Shown here: positions 1 through 8,084 of the stretch, one piece after another | Position numbering within the stretch: position 1 is the first letter of the stretch | Layout of the letters: each line of letters begins with the position of its first letter | From: Halospeciosus flavus | GTDB taxonomy: Archaea; Halobacteriota; Halobacteria; Halobacteriales; Halobacteriaceae | Direction: 5' to 3' | NCBI RefSeq assembly: GCF_029814175.1 | Contig: NZ_CP122312.1 | Coordinates: 62,001 to 126,000, forward strand | DNA length: 64,000 nt | Position numbers and translations under genes: made by a program | Notes under the pieces: model-generated | Seen by the model: only the letters and a program-made list of their open reading frames with translations | What the model was told of the DNA's origin: nothing | The model's database searches: none

Positions 1-1233
1 GCCAGTACCCGATCCGCCGCTCCCGGGGCGCGGTTCCGGACCGACGCCCGAGTCCTCGCTTCCGTCGCCGTCACCACCGTCGGAAGGTTCGTCGTCAGTT
101 TTGTCGCCGGTCTCGTCACCACTGTCTGCCGGTTCGTCGCCAGTCTCAGAGTCGTCAGCGTCTCCGTCCGTCTCCGCGTCTGCATTTTCCTCACTCTCAC
201 CGGCGTCCCCGTCTTCGAACTGGTTGTCGACGACGTCCTCGGGGTCGGGGGCGTCCTCGAAGGGGCGGGACTGGAGACGGTGGGGGAGCGCGAGTTCGGC
301 GGCGTGGCGGACGTCCGACTCCACGACCGTGGGGCGCCCGTCGAGAGCAGCGAGCGTCCGGGCGGCGCGTGCCGTCGCGATGTCGGCGCGGTGGCCCTCC
401 ACGCCCGCGTCGCGACAGAGGTCGGCGATTTCGCGAGCCAGCGAGTCGGGGAGATCGACGTCGACCAGGAGGTCGCGGGCATCGAGCAGGCGTTCACGAA
501 CCGCCTCGGTTTCGGCCGTGTAGTCGGCGTCGAACCCGTCGAGTGCCCGTTCGAGGATCTCGACGCGGTCGTCGAGATCAGTCGCTCCTGTCACCTCGAC
601 CTGGAGGTCGAAACGGTCGCGGAACTGTGGGCGCAAGTCGCCCTCCTCGGGGTTCATCGTACCGACGAGCGTGAAGTCGGCGGGGTGAGTGACCGAGACG
701 CCGTCGGTCTCGACGCGGTTGACGCCCGAGGCGGCCGCGTCGAGGAGTACGTCGACGAGGTGGTCGTCGAGGAGGTTCACTTCGTCCACGTAGAGGAACC
801 CCCGGTTGGCCCGCGCGAGTAAGCCTGGGTTGAACTCGGCGTCGCCGGCGAGGGCGTCCGCGACGGAGAGCGACCCGACGACGCGCTCCCGCGACGCCCC
901 CAGCGGGAGCGTGACGAACGGGACGGGTCGCGTCTCCACGGGCGGGTCCTCGCGCACTCGACACGACGAGCACTGCGCTTCGGTGTCGTCCGGCGGACAG
1001 CCGTAGGGACAGTCCGTGACGGCGCGCTGATCGGGAAGGAGCGCCGCCAACGCGCGGGCCGCCGTCGACTTCGCCGTCCCCTTCTCGCCGCGGACGAGGA
1101 GTCCGTCGAGCGCGTCGTTCGCCCCGACGGCGAGGAGTGCCTCCTTCAACCCGCCCTGCCCGACGACGGCGGGGAACGGCGTCGACGCCCGCGAGGCCGT
1201 CGACACCTTTTTGCCTTCAGGTAAATCAACCAT
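1..1233 (-). CDS. ChlI/BchI-type AAA+ chelatase ATPase (3' end outside window)
   Basis: AAA+ ATPase of the magnesium/cobalt chelatase family. It probably powers metal insertion by CobN, which starts 34 bp away on the other strand. The ATG at 1233 opens 411 codons without a stop, so the gene runs off the left edge. Walker A GEKGTAKST is at residues 49-57 and Walker B FLYVDEVN near 146-153; a four-Cys cluster (CPYGC...CSSC) lies near 75-91. After about residue 330 the chain becomes a Ser/Asp/Glu-rich acidic linker, as in ChlI-ChlD fusions where a VWA domain follows. That VWA domain is not visible here and is inferred. A TATA-like tract sits 27 nt upstream of the ATG, so the gene is probably leaderless. 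Confidence 0.9.
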   Translation of the reverse strand, partial: MVDLPEGKKVSTASRASTPFPAVVGQGGLKEALLAVGANDALDGLLVRGEKGTAKSTAARALAALLPDQRAVTDCPYGCPPDDTEAQCSSCRVREDPPVETRPVPFVTLPLGASRERVVGSLSVADALAGDAEFNPGLLARANRGFLYVDEVNLLDDHLVDVLLDAAASGVNRVETDGVSVTHPADFTLVGTMNPEEGDLRPQFRDRFDLQVEVTGATDLDDRVEILERALDGFDADYTAETEAVRERLLDARDLLVDVDLPDSLAREIADLCRDAGVEGHRADIATARAARTLAALDGRPTVVESDVRHAAELALPHRLQSRPFEDAPDPEDVVDNQFEDGDAGESEENADAETDGDADDSETGDEPADSGDETGDKTDDEPSDGGDGDGSEDSGVGPEPRPGSGGSGTG

Positions 1234-1255
1234 ACTTGCAATAGCACAACAGAGG

Positions 1256-1263
1256 TTTAATAG
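1256..1263 (-). promoter_or_regulatory. TATA-like box for the ChlI-type gene
   Basis: The AT tract tttaatag (plus-strand reading) is centred 27 nt upstream of the ATG at 1233 on the minus strand, the spacing expected for a leaderless haloarchaeal transcript. It lies inside the 34-bp divergent gap shared with cobN, so the two genes may share control. Confidence 0.45.
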
Positions 1264-1267
1264 AATT

Positions 1268-4200
1268 ATGCCTACGGTTGCCCTGTACACCGCGACGGAG
1301 AACGAACTGGGTGGCATCCAGGCCGCCGCCGAGCGTGTCGACGCCGACCTCGTCGTCCGCTCGGAGAGCGACCTGGACGACGAGACGGACGTGGAGTCGT
1401 TCGTCGACGCCGCCGAGGACGCCACCGCGGCCGTGTTCTGGTTGCACGGCGCGGAGGACAGTATGCCCGGCTACGACCGGGCGACCGACCGCCTCGCCGA
1501 GGCGGGCGTGCCGCTCGTGGTGAAGTCCACGGGCGACGCCTACGCCGTCGAGGACACGACGGTCGGCGACGAGGACCGCGAGACGGTCTACGACTACCTC
1601 GAGCGCGGGGGGACGGCGAACCTCGCCAACTGCGTGCGCTTCCTCGTCGACCGCTACTCGACCGAGCGCCGGGAGTACGACGACCCGGTCGCGCTCCCCA
1701 CGGAGGGCGTCTACCACCCGGACCACCCGGGTGCCTCCTACGAGGAGTTGCGCGCGACCTTCGACCCCGACACTCCCACGGTGGCGGTCTGGTTCTACGA
1801 GTCCCACTGGACCCACGAGAACACCCGCTACGTGGACGCGATGGTCCGCGCGCTGGAGGACGAGGGGGCCGACGCCCTCCCGATCTTCTGTAACCCGGCG
1901 ACGGACACCGAAGAGCAGGAGGACGCCGAGTGGGTCACCGACACGTGGCTCCTCGAAGACGGCGAACCCGTGGTCGACGCCATCTGTTCCTCCTTCATGT
2001 TCTCGCTCTCGATGGACGAGCGCGGCCGCTCGGCCGACGACGAGGGACAGAGCGCCGAGGACGTCTTCCTCGACCGACTCGGCGTGCCGGTCCTCCAGAC
2101 CATCACGACGATGCGCTCCCGGTCGCGCTACGAGTCGAACGACACGGGCGTGATGGGCTTCGAACTCGCACTCTCCGTCGCGCTCCCCGAGTTCGACGGA
2201 AACGTCATCACTCACCCCATCTCGGGGAAAGAGCGCACCGACGACACGGCGGGTATCGGCTCCGCGCCGAAACAGCACTTCCCGATGAACGAGCGCGTCG
2301 AGCACGCCGCCAGCCTCGCCGTCAACTGGGCACGCCTGCGGCACCTCGACAATTCGGAGAAGAACGTGGCGGTGGTCCTCCACAACTACCCGCCGAGCGA
2401 CGACGGCATCGGCACCGCGTTCGGCCTCGACACGCCCGAGAGCACGGTCAACCTCCTCGACGAACTCGGGGACAGAGGCTACAACCTGGGTGGTGAGCGA
2501 CCCGCCGACGGCCAGTCGCTCGTCGACGACCTGACGAGCCAGCTCACCCTCGACGACCGCTGGGTCGCGCCCGAAGACGTCCGCGAGCGCAGCGTCGACG
2601 TCGTCTCGCAGGGCGAGTACGACGCGTGGTGGAACGAGGCCGACACCGACTTCCGCGAGAACGTCGTCGAGGAGTGGGGCGACCCGCCCGAGCGGCTGTT
2701 CGCCATCCCCGGGGTGGAGTTCGGCAACGTGCTCGTCACGGTCCAGCCGCCTCGCGGATTCGGGATGGACCCGGAGAAGGTGTACCACGACTCCGACCTC
2801 CAGCCGCCCCACGACTACTACGCCTTCTACGCCTGGCTCCGGAACGATTTCGACGCCGACGCGGTCGTCCACCTCGGCACCCACGGGAGTCTGGAGTGGC
2901 TCCCCGGCAAGACGATGGGCCTCGATTCGGAGAGCGCCCCCGACGCGCTCGTCTCCGACCTGCCGAACGTCTACCCCTACATCATCAACAACCCCGGAGA
3001 GGGGACACAGGCGAAGCGGCGCTCCTACGCGGCCGTCGTCGACTACCTGACACCCGTGATGAGCAACGCGGGAACCTACGACGAACTCGCCGAACTCGAA
3101 GAACTCGCCTCTCGCTACCGGGAGGCGGGCACCGGTGCCGGTGCCGAGGGCGAGGAACACCTCGCCGACCGCATCCGCGAGGCCGTCGACGACCTCGATT
3201 TGGCCGTCGAACTCGGCGTCTCCGGGAACATTTCGGAGAAAGCCGACGTCCGCGGCCCCGACGAGGCCGGTTCGACGCTCGCCGAAGGCGCAGTCGAGGG
3301 CGACGAGGTAGACGTCGACGAACTGGTCGAGCGCGTCCACGAGTACGTGACGGACGTGAAGACTACGCAGATTCGCCTCGGCCTGCACACGATGGGCGAA
3401 CCCCCAGCGGGGGAGCGCCTCGTCGAGTACCTCGTCGCACTCACGCGCCTCGAGAACCCCGGCGCGCCCTCCCTGCGCGAGAGCGTCGCGGGCGTGCTCG
3501 GCGTCGACTACCAGACGATGCTCGGCGAACCCGGTACGTACGACGAGGAATTGGAGATGACATACGCTGAGGCCGCCGACGAGGTGTACGAGACGAGTGT
3601 CGAACTCGTCGAGACGCTCGCCGATTACGGCTTCGACCTGGCCGCTTCCGAGGTCGAGGGCGGCCCGGACGACGAGGTGAACATGAACCTCCTCGTAGTC
3701 GACATCGACACGCTGGGCGACGCGCGGGCACAGTCCGGTGCCCACGACGACCTTCGCGAGGTGCTCCGATTCATCTGCGAGGAGGCTGCACCGAAGGTGT
3801 TCGACGCCGAGACCGAAATCCCACAGACCGCCGACGCGCTGAACGGCGAGTACGTGGAACCCGGCGGGAGCGGCGCACCCACCCGCGGCGGCGTCGACCT
3901 CCTCCCCACTGGGCGGAACTTCTACACGCTCGACCCGCGGAAGGTGCCCGCGAAGACGGCGTGGGACGTCGGCAAAGAGGTAGCCGACGGCGTCGCCGAA
4001 CGCCACCACGCCGACGAGAGCGAGTACCCGGAAGAAGTCGGTGTGGTCGCGTGGGGCACTCCGACCGTCCGCACCCGCGGCGAGACCATCGCACAGGTGC
4101 TCAGCCTGATGGGCGTTCGACCCGTGTGGACCGACGCCGGCCGCATCGACGACGTCGAACCCATCCCGCTCGACGACCTCGGTCGCCCACGAATCGACGT

Positions 4201-5203
4201 GACGACCCGCGTTTCGGGGCTGTTCCGCGACGCCTTCCCGCAGGCCGCGGGCGTGATCCACGACGCCGTCGACGCGGTGGTCGACCTCGACGAACCCCAC
4301 GAGATGAACTACGTGAAGAAGCACGTCGAGGAGGAAGCCGAAGAACTCGACGCACAGGGCGTCGAGAACCCCGAGAAGGCGGCCAAACACCGCGTGTTCA
4401 CGACCCGACCCGGTGGGTATGGCGCGGGGACAAACAAGGCCGTCGACGAGGGCAACTGGGACGACCGCTCGGACCTCGCGGCAGTGTACGTCCAGTGGGG
4501 CGGCTACGCGATGGGCTCCCGCGGGCGCGTCTCGGAGGCCCACGACGCCTTCGAGCGCCGCCTCGGTAACGTCGACGCCACCGTCAAAATCGAGGACACG
4601 ATGGAGCAAGACGAGTTCGACTCCTCGGACTGGTACGCCTTCCACGGCGGCTTCATCACCGCCGTCGCGGAGACTGCGGGGGAAGAACCCGCTTCCTACG
4701 TCGGCGACTCCTCTGACCCCGACAACGTCGACGTCTACACGAACGAGGAGAAGGTACGCAAGTCGATGCGGGCGCGCGTCCTCAACCCCGAGTGGCTCGA
4801 CTCCATGGAGGAACACGGCTACAAGGGCGCGGGCGACCTCTCCTCGACCGTCGACGTCGTCCTCGGGTGGGACGCCACTACGGGGGTCGTCTCCGACACT
4901 CTCTGGGACGACGTCGCCGAGAAGTTCGCCTTCGACGAGGCGCGCCAGGAGTGGATGCGCGACGTCAACCCCTGGGCGCTCGACTCCATCACCGACACGC
5001 TGCTCGAAGCCATCGAGCGCGACCTCTGGGACGCCGACGACGAGACCGAAGAACGCCTGCGCGACCTGAACCTCCAAGTGGAGGGCGACCTCGAAGCGCG
5101 GGCGACGCGCGGTTCGGAGCGGAACGAGAACCGCGACGAGACGAGCGGTGAAACCGGGAGTAGCGATGCCGACGCCACCGAGGAGGTGCCCAGCGATGAC
5201 TGA
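1268..5203 (+). CDS. cobN: Cobaltochelatase large subunit CobN
   Basis: Large subunit of the ATP-dependent chelatase that inserts cobalt into the corrin ring in cobalamin synthesis. It is 1311 residues from the ATG at 1268; an upstream TTG at 1211 would overlap the divergent gene and is less likely. The CobN/ChlH signature HLGTHGSLEWLPGKTMGL is clear near residue 540, followed by the conserved NNPGEGTQAKRRSYA stretch and a C-terminal NPWALDSI motif typical of CobN. The last 50 or so residues are a Glu/Asp/Ser-rich tail. No CobS/CobT is present locally; the divergent ChlI-type ATPase probably takes that role, as in other haloarchaea. The stop overlaps the cbiC start by 8 nt, so cobN-cbiC-cbiE is one operon. 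Confidence 0.95.
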   Translation: MPTVALYTATENELGGIQAAAERVDADLVVRSESDLDDETDVESFVDAAEDATAAVFWLHGAEDSMPGYDRATDRLAEAGVPLVVKSTGDAYAVEDTTVGDEDRETVYDYLERGGTANLANCVRFLVDRYSTERREYDDPVALPTEGVYHPDHPGASYEELRATFDPDTPTVAVWFYESHWTHENTRYVDAMVRALEDEGADALPIFCNPATDTEEQEDAEWVTDTWLLEDGEPVVDAICSSFMFSLSMDERGRSADDEGQSAEDVFLDRLGVPVLQTITTMRSRSRYESNDTGVMGFELALSVALPEFDGNVITHPISGKERTDDTAGIGSAPKQHFPMNERVEHAASLAVNWARLRHLDNSEKNVAVVLHNYPPSDDGIGTAFGLDTPESTVNLLDELGDRGYNLGGERPADGQSLVDDLTSQLTLDDRWVAPEDVRERSVDVVSQGEYDAWWNEADTDFRENVVEEWGDPPERLFAIPGVEFGNVLVTVQPPRGFGMDPEKVYHDSDLQPPHDYYAFYAWLRNDFDADAVVHLGTHGSLEWLPGKTMGLDSESAPDALVSDLPNVYPYIINNPGEGTQAKRRSYAAVVDYLTPVMSNAGTYDELAELEELASRYREAGTGAGAEGEEHLADRIREAVDDLDLAVELGVSGNISEKADVRGPDEAGSTLAEGAVEGDEVDVDELVERVHEYVTDVKTTQIRLGLHTMGEPPAGERLVEYLVALTRLENPGAPSLRESVAGVLGVDYQTMLGEPGTYDEELEMTYAEAADEVYETSVELVETLADYGFDLAASEVEGGPDDEVNMNLLVVDIDTLGDARAQSGAHDDLREVLRFICEEAAPKVFDAETEIPQTADALNGEYVEPGGSGAPTRGGVDLLPTGRNFYTLDPRKVPAKTAWDVGKEVADGVAERHHADESEYPEEVGVVAWGTPTVRTRGETIAQVLSLMGVRPVWTDAGRIDDVEPIPLDDLGRPRIDVTTRVSGLFRDAFPQAAGVIHDAVDAVVDLDEPHEMNYVKKHVEEEAEELDAQGVENPEKAAKHRVFTTRPGGYGAGTNKAVDEGNWDDRSDLAAVYVQWGGYAMGSRGRVSEAHDAFERRLGNVDATVKIEDTMEQDEFDSSDWYAFHGGFITAVAETAGEEPASYVGDSSDPDNVDVYTNEEKVRKSMRARVLNPEWLDSMEEHGYKGAGDLSSTVDVVLGWDATTGVVSDTLWDDVAEKFAFDEARQEWMRDVNPWALDSITDTLLEAIERDLWDADDETEERLRDLNLQVEGDLEARATRGSERNENRDETSGETGSSDADATEEVPSDD
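5181..5188 (+). promoter_or_regulatory. Shine-Dalgarno for cbiC
   Basis: AGGAGGTG lies 7 nt before the ATG at 5196, inside the 3' end of cobN. It is a strong ribosome binding site for an internal operon gene, and it favours ATG 5196 over the in-frame upstream codons at 5148 and 5166. Confidence 0.7.
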
Positions 5204-5882
5204 ACGGGACTTCGAGGCGTACGCGGACCTCGGCGCGACCACCGAGAACGCGATGGATATCGCAGAGACGAGCATGGACCGCGTGCGCGAACTCGTCCCC
5301 GACGAGACGCTTGCCGACCGCCTCCGACAGAAGTCGGTCCACGCGACCGGCGACCCCGAGTTCCAGCACCTGATGCGCTTCACCGGCGCGGACGACTCCG
5401 AACTCGTCCGCGCGGGTGCCCGCGCCGTCCTCGACGAAGCCCCCATCGTCACGGACATCACGATGGTCAAGTCGGGCATCACCGGCCGCGGCCACGACTG
5501 CGAGGTGCGCAAGGCCATCGGGAACAGCGCCGAACTCGCCGCCGAGACGGGGATGACGCGGACGGCCGCCTCGGTCCTCGAACTCGACAAGCGCGGCGTC
5601 TACGACGGCGCCATCGCGGTGGTCGGCAACGCGCCCACCGCCGCGCTCGCACTCGCCGACTGCATCGAGGAGGGGACCCGGCCCGCCGTCGTCGTCGCAA
5701 CGCCCGTCGGCTTCGTGAAGGCCGCGGAGAGCCGAAAGCGCCTCCGTGAGGTGGCCGCCGAACACGGCGTCCCCGCAGTCACGAACGTCGGGCGGCGCGG
5801 CGGGAGCGGCCTCGCCGCCGGTCTGACGAACGAACTCGTCCACGTGGCGAGCGACGTCCGCTCGGGGGACGTAGAGCTGTGA
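5196..5882 (+). CDS. cbiC: Cobalt-precorrin-8 methylmutase CbiC
   Basis: Moves the methyl group from C11 to C12 of precorrin-8 to give hydrogenobyrinate/cobyrinate. It has 228 residues from ATG 5196, chosen for the AGGAGGTG just upstream. The family pattern is clear: VHATGDPEF contains the catalytic His region, followed by DITMVKSGI, VGNAPTA and PVGFVKAAESK-like segments. The length matches CbiC/CobH. It overlaps cobN upstream and shares a GTGA overlap with cbiE downstream. Confidence 0.95.
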   Translation: MTERDFEAYADLGATTENAMDIAETSMDRVRELVPDETLADRLRQKSVHATGDPEFQHLMRFTGADDSELVRAGARAVLDEAPIVTDITMVKSGITGRGHDCEVRKAIGNSAELAAETGMTRTAASVLELDKRGVYDGAIAVVGNAPTAALALADCIEEGTRPAVVVATPVGFVKAAESRKRLREVAAEHGVPAVTNVGRRGGSGLAAGLTNELVHVASDVRSGDVEL

Positions 5883-6631
5883 ACGACGACTACGACCTCG
5901 ACTCGGGGGCGGACCCGGCCGACTACGCCGCGCGCGCACCCGAGGAGCCGAGCCACGAGAACCGAGTCCACGCCGTCGGTATCGGCCCCGGCAACCCGGA
6001 GTACCTGACACCGCGCGGCCGGCGGGCCATCGAGGAGGCCGACGTCGTCGTCGGCTTCGAGACGGTGGTCGACTTCGTCGTCTGCGAGACGGAGGCGGAC
6101 TTGCTGACCTGTGGCTACCGCGACGAGGGGGAGACCCTGGAGCGCTTCGCCGACCGGGTCGCCGCCGGCGAGCGCGGCACCGCCGTCCTGATGGGCGACC
6201 CGAACCACTCGGGCTACCAGTTCCTCGGGAAAGTCGAGAAAGCCGTCGACCGCCCGGTGCGCGTGATACCGGGCATCTCCTCGCTCCAGGTCGCCACCAG
6301 TCGCGCCCGGACGCCCATGGAGGACACCGAGTTCGTCACGCTCCACAAGAGCGGCGACCTGAGTGCCGACCTCGAACGACTCCGCGAGCACGTCGGCGAT
6401 CGCCACCTGCTCGTCCTCCCGCGACCGTTCGACGTGATGCCCGGCGACGTCGCCCAGGAACTCCTCGACGCGGGCGCCGATTCCGACCTGATGGCGCTCG
6501 TCCTCGAACGCCTCACCCACGACGACGAGGAGATAACCAGAACCAGCCTCGGTGACCTCGCCGCCCACGCCGGCGAGGAGACGCCCTTCTCCGACCTGTC
6601 GGTGCTGGCGGTCCGTCGGGAGCGCGCCTAG
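5879..6631 (+). CDS. cbiE: Cobalt-precorrin-7 C5-methyltransferase CbiE
   Basis: SAM-dependent methyltransferase acting on C5 of the corrin ring. It has 250 residues from the GTG at 5879, whose last bases overlap the cbiC TGA, which implies translational coupling. The tetrapyrrole methylase opening GIGPGNPEYLTPRG is at residues 34-47, preceded by an acidic 30-residue leader. The glycine-rich VIPGISSLQVATSR segment in the middle is also characteristic. CbiT, the decarboxylating partner, is not in this window. The 3' end overlaps the convergent DUF1802 gene by 4 nt. Confidence 0.93.
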   Translation: MNDDYDLDSGADPADYAARAPEEPSHENRVHAVGIGPGNPEYLTPRGRRAIEEADVVVGFETVVDFVVCETEADLLTCGYRDEGETLERFADRVAAGERGTAVLMGDPNHSGYQFLGKVEKAVDRPVRVIPGISSLQVATSRARTPMEDTEFVTLHKSGDLSADLERLREHVGDRHLLVLPRPFDVMPGDVAQELLDAGADSDLMALVLERLTHDDEEITRTSLGDLAAHAGEETPFSDLSVLAVRRERA

Positions 6632-7200
6632 CGCCGACCCCGGCCGAGCGCCGTCTCGACCCCCTCCCGCCTCGCCGCGAACGACTCGTCGTCGAGCACC
6701 GGCACGGCCTCGGTCGGGTCGAGGTCGACCGACTCGTCGAGCGAAATCCACGTGCGACAGCCGCGGTAGGCCGGCCGCTCGGCGAGGACGCGCTCGGCCG
6801 GGAGTTCGGCCACGCGGAGCAGGAGGGCACGCACCTCGTCGCGCTCGTCCTCGACGCCGTACTTCTCGCGGATACCCGCCGGCGAGTAGACGTAGTGCTC
6901 GGCGAGGGCCTCAACGACCGACGCGGGGGCGGTCCACTCGTCGGCGACGCGGGCGACGGCCCGAACCGGAATCCCGTCGGCCGGTTTCTCGGCGTTCTCG
7001 CGGTAGTAGTCGAGCGCCTCCGGCGAGTAGCGGTCGGGTGACTGGTGGGAGAAGGCCGGGTAGAGGGCGAACCAGCCCGCGTACTCCTGCGGTTTGAGGC
7101 CGGGGTCGCGGAGGAGGAGCGTCTGTCTGCCGTCGGCCAGCGCCGCGACGACGCCCGCCCGCTCCTTCAGCGCGGGGAGAGGACCGTCGTGCCCGCTCAT
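6628..7200 (-). CDS. DUF1802 family protein
   Basis: A 190-residue protein with the DUF1802 pattern: an N-terminal LKERAGVVAALADGRQTLLLRDPGL segment, then FALYPAFSHQ, and a C-terminal stretch with LPAERVLAERPAYRGCRTWISLDE. No biochemical function is established for the family. Its ATG overlaps the stop of the CbiX-like gene by 4 nt (7197-7200), so the two are cotranscribed. That links it by context, not by proof, to tetrapyrrole or metal chemistry. Confidence 0.8.
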   Translation of the reverse strand: MSGHDGPLPALKERAGVVAALADGRQTLLLRDPGLKPQEYAGWFALYPAFSHQSPDRYSPEALDYYRENAEKPADGIPVRAVARVADEWTAPASVVEALAEHYVYSPAGIREKYGVEDERDEVRALLLRVAELPAERVLAERPAYRGCRTWISLDESVDLDPTEAVPVLDDESFAARREGVETALGRGRR

Positions 7201-7976
7201 CGCCCCTTGCCGTCGGTGGCGAGGGCGGGGGCGTCGGCGGTCAGCGACTGCTCGAAGGTGGTCTCGTCCTCACGCTCGGCGAGGACTCGTTGTTCGGCGA
7301 GGGCGGCCTCGACGGCGTCCGTGACGCGCGGGTGTGTACCGAGCGGGGCGGCATAGTCGAGGCCGCCGCGGTCGAGTTCGAGTCGCTCGGGGACGTCGCG
7401 CTCGGTAGCGTCTCCGCCGGTGACGAAGAACGGGACGGCGACGGCACGGTCGGCGTCGAGGGTGTAGCGCAGACACTCGGCGGCGGGATTCTGGACGAGG
7501 TAGCCCGTGGTGACCTCGTCGTGGTGTTCTCGGAGGCGCTCGGCGTGGTAGTCGGCGACCTGCCGGTAGTGTGGCCGCGAACTGCTCCCGAGTGCGACCA
7601 GTGCGAGCGCCTCGGGGTGACCCGGCCCGGACCAGGCCGACACCGCGCGCTCGCGGAGTGCGGTCGTCACCGCCGCGCTACGACCGACTGGCTCGCAGTA
7701 GCGGACGTCGGCGTCGAGACGCGAGAGTGCACCCGGAACGTCGGTCGCCGTCTCGCGGGTGTGCGCGACAGTCATCGGAACTGCGAACACGCGGTCGGCG
7801 GCCGCGTCCACGACGGCGAGCCCGTCCCGGAGGTCTCGCTGGGGTTCGTACTCGTAGTGAATCGTACGGACCTCGTCTGCGACCCCGCGCTCGCGGAGGC
7901 GTCGCGCGTGGGTGTCGAGCGTCTCACGGGCGTTCGTCGTGTCTCGGCCGAGGAGGACGAGGGCGTCTCGTGTCAT
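7197..7976 (-). CDS. CbiX-like (sirohydrochlorin chelatase family) protein, two domains
   Basis: Two-domain member of the CbiX/SirB chelatase family, 259 residues. Domain 1 spans about 1-115 and domain 2 about 120-225. Strand-turn patterns such as RVFAVPMTVAHTRETATDVP and RAVAVPFFVTGGDATERDVP match the second half of CbiX domains. The usual GHGSR metal-site motif at the start of each domain is replaced by LLGRD and LGSSS. The second His is kept only in domain 1 (AHT) and is Asp in domain 2. So it may be a divergent chelatase, a metal carrier or a non-catalytic paralogue. A perfect palindrome overlaps its promoter (7986-8005). Confidence 0.75.
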   Translation of the reverse strand: MTRDALVLLGRDTTNARETLDTHARRLRERGVADEVRTIHYEYEPQRDLRDGLAVVDAAADRVFAVPMTVAHTRETATDVPGALSRLDADVRYCEPVGRSAAVTTALRERAVSAWSGPGHPEALALVALGSSSRPHYRQVADYHAERLREHHDEVTTGYLVQNPAAECLRYTLDADRAVAVPFFVTGGDATERDVPERLELDRGGLDYAAPLGTHPRVTDAVEAALAEQRVLAEREDETTFEQSLTADAPALATDGKGR

Positions 7977-7985
7977 GGTTGTAAA

Positions 7986-8005
7986 TTTGGGTTTAGTTAC
8001 CCAAA
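7986..8005. promoter_or_regulatory. Palindromic operator candidate upstream of the CbiX-like gene
   Basis: TTTGGGT-ttagtt-ACCCAAA: perfect 7-bp arms around a 6-bp spacer, 10-29 nt upstream of the ATG at 7976. It covers the place where the TATA box of a leaderless gene should be, so a bound regulator would block initiation. The regulator is unknown; cobalt or B12 control is only an inference from the neighbours. Confidence 0.5.
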
Positions 8006-8084
8006 GTGAGGTTGATTGTTCAATAGCGGCAGGGCCCCAAATAGCTTGTGTTGCGTTCGAGAGAAGAGGGTCGGGTCCGGAGTC

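Noticed and set aside
1226..5590. A 1454-residue open frame antisense to cobN and cbiC
   Set aside because: It is a by-product of GC-rich codon bias; composition is Val/Asp/Arg-rich with no domain, while cobN is an unmistakable homologue.
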